A stretch of 64,000 nt of DNA from Acidobacteria bacterium UBA2999 (GCA_002346475.1 DDZV01000005.1:1-64000), one strand, 5' to 3'. Positions 25,684 through 34,930 are shown, numbered from the stretch's first letter. The notes: generated from the letters alone by a model not told the origin. Made by a program: numbers and translations.

Positions 25684-26737
25684 GAGTTGGAGACTTATTA
25701 ATCGAAGAAAATGGCTTCATCTGACTGGTCTAGGTTCGCTGGCTAGTGGATTACTTCAGGGCACTCGACTTGCTGGACAGGTACCTAAGAGCCAAAGCCA
25801 TTTATCCGAAAAACATATGGCTGGGGCCATGGGCACTGTTGGCCAGGTGTCATCAATGGATTTTAGTCCTACAAATTTTCTTCGGAGTTGGAATTTTTCT
25901 GACATGCCGTTACCTGATCGGAATCAGTACTATCGAGAGACGCCAAGACCAGATGGTACGTTGTTTCGGGAATATGAACTCTATGCTTCCGATCGTGAGA
26001 TAGAGATTGCACCTGGAATTTTCTTCCCTGCCTGGACTTTTAATAATCAGGTCCCTGGTCCTACACTGAGAGCAACAGAAGGCGATCGAGTTCGAATTAA
26101 TTTTAGAAATCTTGGTTCACACCCTCACACTATCCATTTTCATGGTTGGCACCCACCGGCGATGGACGGTTCATTACCAGGTCAAGAAGTTGAGCCTGGA
26201 GAGACATTTGTGTACGAATTTGATGCAGAGCCATTTGGTTTACATTTGTATCATTGTCATGCGGTGCCTTTGAAACGCCATATCCATAAAGGTTTGTACG
26301 GCACATTCATCGTAGACCCAAAATCAAAAAGAACAGTGGCTGATGAAATGGTGATGGTGATGAACGCCTTTGATTCTAACTTTGATACAGAGAACGAAGT
26401 TTACGCTGTTAACACAGTAGCAAATGCGTATATGCGTGAGCCAATACGAGTTAATGTTGGACAGCTGGTGCGCATCTATTTGGTTAACTTGACAGAATTC
26501 GATTTGATTAACAGCTTACACCTGCACGGCATGTTTTTTGATGTGTACCCGACTGGTACATCACTCAAACCATCACTGAACACGGACACGCTTATGTTGT
26601 GTCAAGGTGAGCGGGCCATTATTGAGACTACTTTTCGTTATTCAGGTGATTTTATGTTCCATGCCCATCAGAGTGAATTTGCCGAGTTAGGGTGGATGGG
26701 GCTCTTCCGGGCTGAGGAACAGCATGATGTCGCCTAA
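25682..26737 (+). CDS. Two-domain multicopper oxidase, Tat-exported
   Basis: Cupredoxin-type multicopper oxidase of 351 residues, probably oxidising metal ions or phenolic substrates outside the inner membrane. The N-terminus NRRKWLHLTGLGS is a twin-arginine leader. Domain 1 carries HTIHFHGWHPP and FGLHLYHCHAVPLKRHIHKG (type 1 copper Cys with His ligands). Domain 2 carries NSLHLHGMFFD and GDFMFHAHQSEFAELGWMG, where the HCH motif is HAH and lacks the type 1 Cys. This suggests a two-domain enzyme with type 1 copper only in domain 1. It is followed by the ZIP gene with a 14-bp overlap. Confidence 0.87.
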   Translation: MSWRLINRRKWLHLTGLGSLASGLLQGTRLAGQVPKSQSHLSEKHMAGAMGTVGQVSSMDFSPTNFLRSWNFSDMPLPDRNQYYRETPRPDGTLFREYELYASDREIEIAPGIFFPAWTFNNQVPGPTLRATEGDRVRINFRNLGSHPHTIHFHGWHPPAMDGSLPGQEVEPGETFVYEFDAEPFGLHLYHCHAVPLKRHIHKGLYGTFIVDPKSKRTVADEMVMVMNAFDSNFDTENEVYAVNTVANAYMREPIRVNVGQLVRIYLVNLTEFDLINSLHLHGMFFDVYPTGTSLKPSLNTDTLMLCQGERAIIETTFRYSGDFMFHAHQSEFAELGWMGLFRAEEQHDVA

Positions 26738-27935
26738 TCAAATGATAGTTCGTAATAATCTTTTTTTAGCACTGCTGCCACTAGTGCTTCTTGGTTGTGT
26801 GCTTGCTTTACTTGTTTGGTCACCTTCCACAGAAATTTTTCAGGTTCCCGGCACACCACCTGTTGAGCAATTAACATTTCAGCGTGTCGTGTTGGATGAT
26901 GATGGCATTGTGGCAACAGTACTCAATGATGGCCCAGATTCAGTCACGATTGCCCAGGTACAGGTAGACGATGCTTTTTGGATGTTTGAGGCTAGTAATG
27001 GACAAGTCATTGGTCATCTTGGCCGTACGGCACTGCGTATTCCCTATCCTTGGATAGAAGGAGAAGCACATCTACTGAGAGTCCTTACTTCGACAGGTGC
27101 AACATTTGAGTATGTAATATCGGTAGCTGTAGAAACACCAAAGCCCAGTGTTAGATTATTTGGAGTTTTTGCGTTGATTGGGATCTACGTTGGTGTGTTA
27201 CCAGTAGCCATTGGCTTGCTATGGTTTCCTTTTTTAGCACAACTTTCTTCCAGAAGCATGGATTTCTTATTGGCATTAACAGTCGGTCTATTAGTCTTTC
27301 TATTTGTTGATGGATCACATGATGGCCTGGAACTAGCTACGGCATTACCGGAGTCGTTTCAAGGGGCTACTTTGTTTATTGTCGCAACTGCTGGTGCCTT
27401 CTTGTTGCTCGAAGCTGTTAGTGGCTGGCTTCGTGTCAGACGTTACAGATCGACTACTGAATCTAGTAACAGTGCCTGGGTTCTTGCGGTCCTCATTGCT
27501 ATTGGGATTGGACTGCACAATTTTGCTGAAGGCTTGGCAATTGGCTCTGCATTTGCTCTTGGCGAAGCTACTTTTGGGATTCTCCTAATTGTAGGTTTCA
27601 CTTTACACAACACAACTGAGGGTCTGGCAATTGTTGCGCCTCTTGCTCGAGCACATGTCCCTGTACGTGTCATACGGTTAATCCAGCTTGGGCTAATCGG
27701 CGGCCTTCCAACGATTGCTGGGGCTTGGCTCGGAGGTTTTGTGTACTCACCAGTGTGGTCAGTTTTTTTTCTTGCCTGCGGTGTAGGAGCAATTGGGCAG
27801 GTTGTTACGCAAGTTACTCGTCAAATAGTCGGTACAAAATCTGTTGTTGGTGAATTAGCTAGTGTGCCAGTTCTGGGAGGACTTGTGACGGGTTGTGCTG
27901 TTATGTATGTCACAGGAATGATTGTGGGGGGATGA
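26724..27935 (+). CDS. ZIP-family metal transporter with extracytoplasmic N-terminal domain
   Basis: Inner-membrane metal importer of the ZIP family, 403 residues. An N-terminal helix (FLALLPLVLLGCVLALLVW) leads to about 110 residues of soluble beta-rich domain outside the membrane. Eight or so helices follow. The metal path motifs are LHNFAEGLAIGSAFALGEA and TLHNTTEGLAIVAPL, the usual helix 4/5 HNxxEG pairs; an extra DGSHDGLELA lies earlier. The long N-terminal domain is unusual for ZIP proteins. Start could also be ATG 26742, just past the oxidase stop. Metal (Mn, Fe or Zn) is not decidable by eye. Confidence 0.87.
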   Translation: MMSPNQMIVRNNLFLALLPLVLLGCVLALLVWSPSTEIFQVPGTPPVEQLTFQRVVLDDDGIVATVLNDGPDSVTIAQVQVDDAFWMFEASNGQVIGHLGRTALRIPYPWIEGEAHLLRVLTSTGATFEYVISVAVETPKPSVRLFGVFALIGIYVGVLPVAIGLLWFPFLAQLSSRSMDFLLALTVGLLVFLFVDGSHDGLELATALPESFQGATLFIVATAGAFLLLEAVSGWLRVRRYRSTTESSNSAWVLAVLIAIGIGLHNFAEGLAIGSAFALGEATFGILLIVGFTLHNTTEGLAIVAPLARAHVPVRVIRLIQLGLIGGLPTIAGAWLGGFVYSPVWSVFFLACGVGAIGQVVTQVTRQIVGTKSVVGELASVPVLGGLVTGCAVMYVTGMIVGG

Positions 27936-28022
27936 GTATTTTTACTCGGCGTTAGGGATCGTTCTAAGAGCGCAGTAGTTTTTAATTTTTTTTTTGGTTT
28001 TAGTCCAGGCTATATTGATTAG

Positions 28023-28442
28023 GTGGATCTAGATAAATCTCGTTGGTCCGGCGAAGGGCAATTTACTGAAACGCTCATTGAGGCATTAAAAGCACTTCAA
28101 TCAATATCCTATCTGCTTGTCGAAGACGCGCCTGCAACTCGATCAGACGCGGACTACAATTTCATCAGCAATGAGATGTTTGTGCGGTTTCAGACGAAAC
28201 AAAGCATTGAACGTAGGAAATGGATGGGGATCATTCCAGTTCGACGAACGTTCTTACTGCCAGTGATGACGCTTGCCGATCTAGGGAAGTCTTTTGTTGA
28301 GACTGAGACGGTTGGAGAACCTGATTATATCGATGAGGGAATGATTCAGTTTTTAAAGTCTGAACGAATCATTCCACCATATCAGACTAGAGGTTATAAA
28401 CTCGTAGAGCTTGTTCGTATCTACGAAGTAAAGGACTCATAA
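28023..28442 (+). CDS. Hypothetical protein, 139 aa
   Basis: Unrecognised soluble protein beginning at GTG 28023 (MDLDKSRWSGEGQFTETL). Contains VRFQTKQSIERRKWMGIIP, a Leu-rich centre TFLLPVMTLADLGKSF and a C-terminal LVELVRIYEVKDS. No signal peptide, cysteine cluster or membrane segment. It lies between the ZIP gene and the sorbosone-dehydrogenase-like gene with 87 and 55 bp gaps. The length, codon use similar to its neighbours and lack of competing frames support it as a gene. Confidence 0.55.
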   Translation: MDLDKSRWSGEGQFTETLIEALKALQSISYLLVEDAPATRSDADYNFISNEMFVRFQTKQSIERRKWMGIIPVRRTFLLPVMTLADLGKSFVETETVGEPDYIDEGMIQFLKSERIIPPYQTRGYKLVELVRIYEVKDS

Positions 28443-28497
28443 TGCTTGTGAGAATTTTTAATAATGTACCTCATAGAACCCAGGTTGGGAGTTAGCG

Positions 28498-29628
28498 ATG
28501 AAGAAACTTGTACTAGTCGCATTGTTGATGGCAAGCCAAGCGCTTGTGTACTCAGCGGATGAACTGCCACTGGAGCAGATCACATTGCCGGCAGGTTTTA
28601 CGATCGATGTTTATGCTTCGGATATTCCGTTTGCTCGAGAGATGGTGCTATCGCCTTCGGGCACACTTTTTGTAGGTTCGAGAAATTTTGGAAAAAAAGA
28701 AGGCACAAATGTTTATGCCGTGCTCGATACCGACCAGGACCAGAAAGCAGACGAAGTCTTAATTATTGCGAGTAACCTTTTAAGTCCAAATGGTGTGGCA
28801 TTTCACAACGATGCTCTTTATGTAGCTCAGCAGAACCAGATACTACGTTTTGATGATATTGAAACTAAACTCAAGAATCCTCCTGAACCAGTAGTGGTTG
28901 CTGAAGTGCCTGGTGAACCTGCACATGGATGGAAGTTCATAGCATTTGGACCAGATGGCAAGCTCTATGTTCCCGTTGGAGCACCTTGCAACGTTTGTAA
29001 TAGACGGGATGATGACCCACGTTTTGCTACGGTCCTTCGTATGAACCCAGACGGATCAGATGTTGAGATTGTTGCACATGGTGTTAGAAACTCTGTGGGC
29101 TTTGACTGGCATCCAGTGACTGAGGAGTTCTGGTTTACAAGTAATGGACGCGACATGCTTGGAGACAATCTTCCGCCAGACACTTTGAATCGAGTATCTA
29201 CGGTAGGCATGGATTTCGGGTTTCCTTTCTGTCACGCAGGGGATTTGCCAGATCCCGAGTTTGGACATATTCATTCGTGTGGGGACTTTACACCACCAGC
29301 CCAGAAACTTGGACCACACGTTGCTTCACTTGGAATGACCTTCTATACCGGTGCTATGTTTCCATCAAAATACCGAAACCAGATTTTCATTGCTGAGCAC
29401 GGTTCGTGGAATCGAAGTCAAAAGATTGGATATCGTGTCACGCTTGTGCAATTAGACATGAACAGCGAAGCAATCTCATACGAACCATTTGCAGAAGGTT
29501 GGCTTAATGGTCAGGATAATTGGGGTCGCCCCGTAGACGTTTTAGTAATGCCAGACGGTGCTCTCCTTGTATCAGATGATCAAACAGGTACGATTTATCG
29601 TATTAGTTATGCAAGGGGCAATTCTTGA
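28498..29628 (+). CDS. Secreted PQQ-dependent sugar/sorbosone dehydrogenase-like beta-propeller
   Basis: Signal peptide (KKLVLVALLMASQALVYSA) followed by a six-bladed propeller of the soluble glucose/sorbosone dehydrogenase family, 376 residues. Typical phrases are GFTIDVYASDIPFAREMVLSP, LSPNGVAFHNDALYVA, FGPDGKLYVPVGAPCNVC, HGVRNSVGFDWHPVTEEFWF and FIAEHGSWNRSQKIGYRV. The His and Arg of the H-G-V-R-N motif bind the cofactor in characterised members. Acts in the periplasm on an unknown alcohol or aldehyde; PQQ synthesis genes are not in the window. Confidence 0.88.
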   Translation: MKKLVLVALLMASQALVYSADELPLEQITLPAGFTIDVYASDIPFAREMVLSPSGTLFVGSRNFGKKEGTNVYAVLDTDQDQKADEVLIIASNLLSPNGVAFHNDALYVAQQNQILRFDDIETKLKNPPEPVVVAEVPGEPAHGWKFIAFGPDGKLYVPVGAPCNVCNRRDDDPRFATVLRMNPDGSDVEIVAHGVRNSVGFDWHPVTEEFWFTSNGRDMLGDNLPPDTLNRVSTVGMDFGFPFCHAGDLPDPEFGHIHSCGDFTPPAQKLGPHVASLGMTFYTGAMFPSKYRNQIFIAEHGSWNRSQKIGYRVTLVQLDMNSEAISYEPFAEGWLNGQDNWGRPVDVLVMPDGALLVSDDQTGTIYRISYARGNS

Positions 29629-29747
29629 TTTTTACCTTTTAATAAGTATTGCTCCTCACAAAACAATATGAAGAATTTATACCTAGCACTTAAGAATATT
29701 GACCCAATTGAACGAATAACGTTAGATTCTGATTTGTTTTGTCAAAC

Positions 29748-30707
29748 ATGAGTAGTTTCGTTTCCGAACCACGCAGTGTTGTTTCCGTTGTTGACCTAAT
29801 AGGCAATACGCCACTTGTGCGGCTTTCTCGTTTTGAGAAGGGTCTTAATAAAGTCAAGCTTTATGCAAAGCTTGAAGGAAAAAACCCTGGTGGCTCAGTT
29901 AAGGACCGTCCAGCAGTTCGGATGATTGCTGAGGGTGAACGGTCTGGGGCTCTTCGCCCTGGGAAAATAATCTTGGATGCAACATCTGGCAACACTGGGA
30001 TTGCCTACGCGATGATTGCAGCATCACAACAGTATCCCGTCAAGTTGTGCATTCCTGACAACGTTAGTTTGGAGCGGAAACGTATTTTGCGTGCTTACGG
30101 TGCAGACCTTGTAATGACAAATCCACTCGAAGGTTCCGATGGTGCCATTCGCATGGCGCGGCACTTGTATGCAGAAACGCCAGACGTGTACTTTTATCCT
30201 GATCAATACAATAACGATGCGAATTGGCGTTCCCATTTTGAAACAACAGGACTTGAAATTATTAAACAAACAAGTGGAGCATTGACGCATTTTGTTACAG
30301 GTCTTGGTACGAGTGGAACTTTCATGGGTGTAGGGCGCCGGCTTCGTGAGTACAACTCGTCAATTCGTTTAATTTCGATGCAACCTGCTGAGGCTCTGCA
30401 TGGTCTTGAGGGTTTAAAACAGATGGAGTCTGCAATTGTTCCTGGCATATATGATCCAGAACTGGCAGATGAGGATATTCGGATTGGTACGGAAGAAGCG
30501 TACGAAACAACTAGACGCTTGGCTAGAGAAGAAGGCTTACTAATAGGTATTTCTGGCGGAGCTAATTTAGCTGCTGCTTTGCGTATTGCCCGCGAGACAT
30601 CAGACGCTGTGATTGTCACAATTTTTTGTGACAATGGTGATAAGTACTTATCCGAGCGCTTCTGGGACGAATCGATAAAAAATTCCTCGTTGAAGGGGAC
30701 TTCGTAA
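29748..30707 (+). CDS. cysM: Cysteine synthase, CysM-like (sulfur-carrier dependent)
   Basis: PLP-dependent fold-type II enzyme adding sulfur to an activated serine to make cysteine. LIGNTPLVRL, the PLP lysine in EGKNPGGSVKDRPA, the phosphate-like loop TSGNTGIAYAMI and FVTGLGTSGTFMGVGRRL are present, ending IFCDNGDKYLS. ATG 29748 is preferred over TTG 29739. Its neighbours (JAMM protease, CysO/MoaD-like carrier, E1-rhodanese) are the partners of mycobacterial CysM, which uses carrier thiocarboxylate and O-phosphoserine rather than sulfide and O-acetylserine. Function in that route is inferred from context. Confidence 0.9.
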   Translation: MSSFVSEPRSVVSVVDLIGNTPLVRLSRFEKGLNKVKLYAKLEGKNPGGSVKDRPAVRMIAEGERSGALRPGKIILDATSGNTGIAYAMIAASQQYPVKLCIPDNVSLERKRILRAYGADLVMTNPLEGSDGAIRMARHLYAETPDVYFYPDQYNNDANWRSHFETTGLEIIKQTSGALTHFVTGLGTSGTFMGVGRRLREYNSSIRLISMQPAEALHGLEGLKQMESAIVPGIYDPELADEDIRIGTEEAYETTRRLAREEGLLIGISGGANLAAALRIARETSDAVIVTIFCDNGDKYLSERFWDESIKNSSLKGTS

Positions 30708-31138
30708 TGGCTCTTAAATTTAGTTCACGCGTTGCAGATGCCATTCGACAGCATGGAACAGAGACGTACCCGAACGAGTGTTGTGGGGCTTTAATTGGGA
30801 ATGATGGTATTGTTCATAGAGCGGTGGCTTTGCCCAATAAAACTGAAGAGGGTCCAAGAAGACGTTTCCTAGTTCGACCTCAAGATTATCGAGAGGCAGA
30901 GCAGACGGCCTCTGATTCCGGCGTCGAGTTACTTGGGTTCTATCATTCTCATCCGGACCACCCCGCTCGTCCATCAGAGTACGATCTCAATCATGCTTGG
31001 CCTTTCTTCTCCTACGTGATTGTTTCAGTTCGTGATGGAGTGCCTGGTGATATGACTTCCTGGCGGTTGCTTGATGATCGTTCTACTTTTACTGAAGAAG
31101 ATTTATTAGAAACTATTGAGGCATCTCGAAAGATATGA
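30707..31138 (+). CDS. JAMM/MPN metalloprotease (Mec-like)
   Basis: Zinc isopeptidase-like enzyme of 143 residues. The JAMM site is complete: Glu24 in YPNECCGAL, then HSH at 80-82, Ser90 and Asp93 in HSHPDHPARPSEYD, the exact H-x-H-x7-S-x2-D spacing. In mycobacteria Mec cuts cysteine from CysO. Here it may also trim the three residues that follow Gly-Gly in the adjacent carrier. It overlaps cysM and the carrier gene by 1 and 4 bp, so all four genes are coupled. Confidence 0.92.
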   Translation: MALKFSSRVADAIRQHGTETYPNECCGALIGNDGIVHRAVALPNKTEEGPRRRFLVRPQDYREAEQTASDSGVELLGFYHSHPDHPARPSEYDLNHAWPFFSYVIVSVRDGVPGDMTSWRLLDDRSTFTEEDLLETIEASRKI

Positions 31139-31416
31139 CAAAAGTAATGATTCCTACTCCGTTGCGGCCTTTTACAGATAAGCAAGATGCCGTAGAGATC
31201 ACTGGTAGCACAGTCGGCGAAATTCTTACTCAGTTGACTGCGAAGCATGAAGGTTTGCAAAAGCACCTATATAACGAGGATGGCAAGTTGCGAAGCTTTG
31301 TCAATATTTACCTCAACGACGAAGACATTCGTTATTTACAACGTGAAGAGACCCCTGTGAAGTCAGGTGATACCCTTAGCATTATTCCATCTGTTGCTGG
31401 TGGAGTTCCTCAGTGA
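31135..31416 (+). CDS. CysO/MoaD-like sulfur carrier with C-terminal extension
   Basis: Ubiquitin-fold carrier of 93 residues, whose C-terminal Gly is normally adenylated and thiocarboxylated to deliver sulfur. It resembles mycobacterial CysO: MIPTPLRPFTDKQDAVEI, FVNIYLNDEDIRYL and DTLSIIPSVAGG. Unlike CysO it does not stop at Gly89-Gly90 but adds Val-Pro-Gln. The extension must be removed before activation, as known for the QbsE carrier and its JAMM protease QbsD. The protease gene lies immediately upstream. Confidence 0.9.
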   Translation: MTKVMIPTPLRPFTDKQDAVEITGSTVGEILTQLTAKHEGLQKHLYNEDGKLRSFVNIYLNDEDIRYLQREETPVKSGDTLSIIPSVAGGVPQ

Positions 31417-32588
31417 TGCCAGAACTCCCAACATTAGAAGGGGAAGAGGTCAAACGATACAGTCGCCACTTGATCATGCCGGAAGTTGGCATGGATGGGC
31501 AACGGAAGCTAAAAGCAGCAAGTGTGCTTTGTGTTGGAGCAGGTGGTCTCGGATCCCCAGTTGCAATATATCTAGCAGCAGCCGGAATCGGTCGTATTGG
31601 GATCGTCGACTACGATGTGGTCGATTACAGTAATCTTCAACGTCAAATAATTCATGCCACACCAGATGTAGGCCGTTCAAAGTTAGAATCTGCAAAGGAT
31701 CGGATTGAGGCTTTAAATCCACATGTTCATGTTGAGACGCATGAGACGTCACTCAGTTCGGCTAACGCCCTTAAGTTGTTTGATTCCTACGACGTTATTC
31801 TTGATGGTACGGATAATTTCCCAACAAGATATTTAGTGAATGATGCTTGTGTATTGACTGGCAAACCAAATGCCTATGGCAGTATTTTTCGCTTCGAAGG
31901 CCAGGCATCGGTATTTGCTACAAAAGAGGGTCCGTGCTATCGCTGTTTATATCCAGAGCCACCACCTCCAGGTCTCGTTCCAAGTTGCGCAGAAGGTGGC
32001 GTGCTTGGTGTCTTACCAGGAGTCGTTGGTCTCATTCAGGCCACCGAAGCAATTAAACTCATTCTTGGGATTGGCGAACCATTAATCGGGCGCTTTGTTA
32101 TTTATGACGCATTGAAAATGCGTTTTCGGGAACTAAAGCTCAAAAAAGATCCCGAGTGTCCTGTATGTGGTGTCCATCCTACGGTAACTAAGCTTATTGA
32201 CTATGAACAGTTTTGTGGTTTACGTGCCGAGGTAACTTCTACTGGAGGAAACGGACTCATGTCTTCAGAAGCTCTTGAGATTATGCCTGTGGAATTACAG
32301 AAACAGATAGATGCTGGCAAGACACCCATTATCTTGGATGTAAGGGAACCTCAGGAATATCAAATTAATAAGATTGCTGGATCTGTCCTCATTCCGTTAG
32401 GAGAATTACCGCAACGGTATCAGGAGCTTGATCCAGACAAAGAAATTGTGGCGCATTGCAAAATGGGACAGCGGAGCGCGAAAGCCGCTGACTTTCTTCG
32501 CACGGTAGGATTTACAAAGGTTAAAAATTTACGGGGCGGCATTTTGGCATGGATTGATCAGGTTGATCCTAGCCAACCTAAGTATTAA
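31413..32588 (+). CDS. moeZ: E1-like adenylyl/sulfurtransferase with rhodanese domain (MoeB/MoeZ type)
   Basis: Two-domain enzyme of 391 residues that adenylates the carrier Gly and loads sulfur. The ThiF/MoeB domain has GAGGLGSP at 42-49, zinc cysteines 175, 178, 249 and 252, and the conserved Cys192 in PSCAEGGVLG. The C-terminal rhodanese domain (residues 295-385) has the active Cys349 in HCKMGQRS. The layout matches MoeZ of actinobacteria, which serves both CysO and MoaD-type carriers. Overlaps the carrier gene by 4 bp. Confidence 0.92.
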   Translation: MMPELPTLEGEEVKRYSRHLIMPEVGMDGQRKLKAASVLCVGAGGLGSPVAIYLAAAGIGRIGIVDYDVVDYSNLQRQIIHATPDVGRSKLESAKDRIEALNPHVHVETHETSLSSANALKLFDSYDVILDGTDNFPTRYLVNDACVLTGKPNAYGSIFRFEGQASVFATKEGPCYRCLYPEPPPPGLVPSCAEGGVLGVLPGVVGLIQATEAIKLILGIGEPLIGRFVIYDALKMRFRELKLKKDPECPVCGVHPTVTKLIDYEQFCGLRAEVTSTGGNGLMSSEALEIMPVELQKQIDAGKTPIILDVREPQEYQINKIAGSVLIPLGELPQRYQELDPDKEIVAHCKMGQRSAKAADFLRTVGFTKVKNLRGGILAWIDQVDPSQPKY

Positions 32589-32659
32589 GCAAGCCTGATT
32601 TTCATAGTCTCTTCTATCAGTGAGAAGGGGCAAAAAAACGCCTTAATTTACTAAGAGTC

Positions 32660-32688
32660 TTGACCTTAGCCCCTGTTACTGTGATAAA
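32660..32688 (+). promoter_or_regulatory. Candidate sigma-70 promoter of the isc operon
   Basis: TTGACC at 32660-32665 and GATAAA at 32683-32688 are separated by 17 bp, 28 bp before the iscR start. No clear IscR type 1 site could be made out, although IscR normally represses its own operon. Assigned from spacing only. Confidence 0.4.
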
Positions 32689-32715
32689 TTAGGACAAGTT
32701 TGGTCGTAATTAATA

Positions 32716-33168
32716 ATGTTGAGACTATCTAAAAAAGCTGACTATGCGCTAATGGCGATGAAGCACCTGGCGCAAACTCAAACAGGGACGTCAACCAGTG
32801 CTCGAGAAATTGCTGAAAGCTATGACATCCCAATTGAGCTAATGGCTAAAGTACTGCAAAAGTTGGTTAGAAAGGGTTTGCTTGTCTCCACGCAAGGCAC
32901 GCGTGGGGGTTACTTGTTAAAAGAAAGACCTGCGTCGATCAGTGTCGCTGATGTAATTCAAGCAATAGATGGTCCTCTGATGGTAACAGCTTGCTCAACT
33001 GAAAATAGTGATTGTGACCAGTACGACAAATGTAATATTCGTGATCCACTCTGGCGGATTCGTACACGGATTTTAGATACGCTTGGTATGGTGAGCTTGG
33101 CTGAGATAGCTACTGAAACACAAGATATCACCCCGGTGCAACAGCCTTCGGCAGTCATGAGGGTTTAA
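32716..33168 (+). CDS. iscR: Rrf2-family iron-sulfur regulator IscR
   Basis: Cluster-sensing repressor of the isc genes, 150 residues. The Rrf2 winged helix has LRLSKKADYALMAMKHLA, SAREIAESYDIPIELMAKVLQKL and GLLVSTQGTRGGYLL. Cysteines in ACSTENSDCDQYDKC (x6 and x5 spacing) are placed to bind a [2Fe-2S] cluster, close to the three Cys of E. coli IscR. The C-terminal 30 residues are not conserved. First gene of the isc operon, 35 bp before iscS. Confidence 0.9.
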   Translation: MLRLSKKADYALMAMKHLAQTQTGTSTSAREIAESYDIPIELMAKVLQKLVRKGLLVSTQGTRGGYLLKERPASISVADVIQAIDGPLMVTACSTENSDCDQYDKCNIRDPLWRIRTRILDTLGMVSLAEIATETQDITPVQQPSAVMRV

Positions 33169-33203
33169 AACTTAAAGAATAGGTTATCGGATTAACAGTA
33201 ATT

Positions 33204-34421
33204 ATGAAGCTACCAATTTATATGGATTATCACGCCACGACTCCTGTCGACCCACGTGTGGTTGAGACGATGTTGCCTTATTTCACGGAAGATTTTGGTA
33301 ATGCTGCAAGTCGAAATCATCCGTTTGGGTGGAAGGCAGAAAAGGCTGTAGATCGCGCACGTAAGCAGGTAGCCGATTTAGTCAGTGCTAAGCCAAGAGA
33401 AATTATTTTTACAAGTGGTGCAACTGAATCAAACAACCTGGCTATTAAAGGTGTTGCTGAGATGTACCGCGAGAAAGGCAACCATATCATCACTTGCGTT
33501 ACTGAACATAAAGCAGTAATTGACACGTGTAAATGGCTTGAAAAACAAGGTTCCCGAGTCACTTACTTGCCAGTTCAAAAAGACGGTCGTATTAACTTGG
33601 ATGATTTGCTCACCGCTATTACCAGTGAAACCATTCTCATAACAATCATGGCTGCAAATAACGAGATTGGTGTTCTTCAACCTATCGAAGAGATTGGAAC
33701 GATTGCAAAAGAGCATGGCATTATTTTTCATACGGACGCCGTGCAAGCTGTAGGAAAAGTACCATTCAATGTTAACGAGATGAAAGCCGATCTAGTGTCG
33801 TTAAGTGCCCACAAGATGTACGGTCCAAAGGGGATTGGCGCACTATACGTTCGGCGGAGAAATCCACGCGTACTGCTGTCAGAGCAAATTAATGGCGGCG
33901 GTCATGAGCGGGGCATGCGATCTGGCACTCTAAATGTTCCTGGCATTATTGGATTAGGTGCGGCAGCGGAGCTCTGTTATGAGGAAATGGATGCAGATAC
34001 AGCACGGTTGAGTGGCTTGCGAGACAGGTTGAATAAAAGGTTGCATCAGAAACTTGATGAAATATATGTCAATGGATCAATCGAACATCGTTTACCTCAT
34101 AGTTTAAATATTAGCTTTGCATATGTAGAAGGCGAGTCGCTGCTTATGGGTATTAATGACGTAGCAGTTTCATCAGGCTCAGCTTGCACGTCAGCAAGCC
34201 TTGAACCGTCTTATGTGCTGAAAGCACTTGGTGCTGGAGATGATCTCGCACACTCTTCTATAAGATTTGGACTTGGCCGTTGGACAACCGAAGAAGAGGT
34301 TGACTATGTTGCTGATAAATTAACAAGTGTTGTACGGCGGCTCCGTGAGATGTCACCTCTTTATGAGATGGTTAAGGAAGAAGGTATTGATCTTTCAACT
34401 GTGGTGTGGACAGCCGATTAG
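33204..34421 (+). CDS. iscS: Cysteine desulfurase IscS
   Basis: Supplies sulfur for Fe-S clusters and tRNA thiolation by desulfurating cysteine. PLP lysine is Lys204 in [12 protein letters not shown] and the persulfide Cys is Cys328 in [18 protein letters not shown], the same number as in E. coli. The mobile loop is of the long IscS type. [10 protein letters not shown] and [17 protein letters not shown] sequences are present. The 405-residue length and C-terminal acceptor-docking region are normal. Confidence 0.97.
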   Translation: MKLPIYMDYHATTPVDPRVVETMLPYFTEDFGNAASRNHPFGWKAEKAVDRARKQVADLVSAKPREIIFTSGATESNNLAIKGVAEMYREKGNHIITCVTEHKAVIDTCKWLEKQGSRVTYLPVQKDGRINLDDLLTAITSETILITIMAANNEIGVLQPIEEIGTIAKEHGIIFHTDAVQAVGKVPFNVNEMKADLVSLSAHKMYGPKGIGALYVRRRNPRVLLSEQINGGGHERGMRSGTLNVPGIIGLGAAAELCYEEMDADTARLSGLRDRLNKRLHQKLDEIYVNGSIEHRLPHSLNISFAYVEGESLLMGINDVAVSSGSACTSASLEPSYVLKALGAGDDLAHSSIRFGLGRWTTEEEVDYVADKLTSVVRRLREMSPLYEMVKEEGIDLSTVVWTAD

Positions 34422-34480
34422 GGTTTGTAAAGAGTAAGTGCAAAAAACTAGCAAGTAGTTCGTTTTAAGGAGTTTGAAAC

Positions 34481-34909
34481 ATGGCGTATTCAGAAAAAGT
34501 TCTTGATCATTATGAGAGTCCTCGCAATGTTGGATCTTTACCAAAAGATGACAGCAGCGTTGGGACTGGCTTAGTCGGAGCTCCAGAGTGTGGAGATGTG
34601 ATGAAGTTGCAGGTCAAGGTGAATCAAGAGACCGGTGTCATCGATGATGCAAAATTTAAGACTTTTGGTTGTGGTTCAGCTATTGCAAGTTCAAGCCTGG
34701 CGACTGAGTGGTTAAAGGGAAAGACTGTTGAACAAGCGTTAGACATCAAAAACACTGACATTGTGACGGAACTTGCACTGCCGCCTGTCAAAATACATTG
34801 TTCTGTTTTAGCTGAGGATGCTATTAAAGCTGCTATTTCAGATTACAAAAAGAAGCAGGAGACTGTGAGCACGAAACAGCCTGTTGCTGAACCGCAGTCA
34901 ACGAGTTAA
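34481..34909 (+). CDS. iscU: Iron-sulfur scaffold IscU
   Basis: Scaffold on which [2Fe-2S] clusters are assembled. Ligands Cys37, Asp39, Cys64 and His106-Cys107 are all in place (GAPECGDVMKL, TFGCGSAIASSSLA, KIHCSVLAEDA). The HscA recognition motif LPPVK is at 100-104, agreeing with hscA downstream. A strong ribosome site (AAGGAG) precedes the start. The C-terminus has about 15 extra Lys/Glu/Thr-rich residues compared with E. coli IscU. Confidence 0.97.
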   Translation: MAYSEKVLDHYESPRNVGSLPKDDSSVGTGLVGAPECGDVMKLQVKVNQETGVIDDAKFKTFGCGSAIASSSLATEWLKGKTVEQALDIKNTDIVTELALPPVKIHCSVLAEDAIKAAISDYKKKQETVSTKQPVAEPQSTS

Positions 34910-34930
34910 GTTGCGTTTAGTTAGCTAAGC

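Noticed and set aside
32610..32640. Hairpin CTCTTCT/AGAAGGGG with a following A-run after the E1-rhodanese gene
   Set aside because: Stem is short with G-T pairs and the A-run would favour termination on neither likely transcript; too weak to call.
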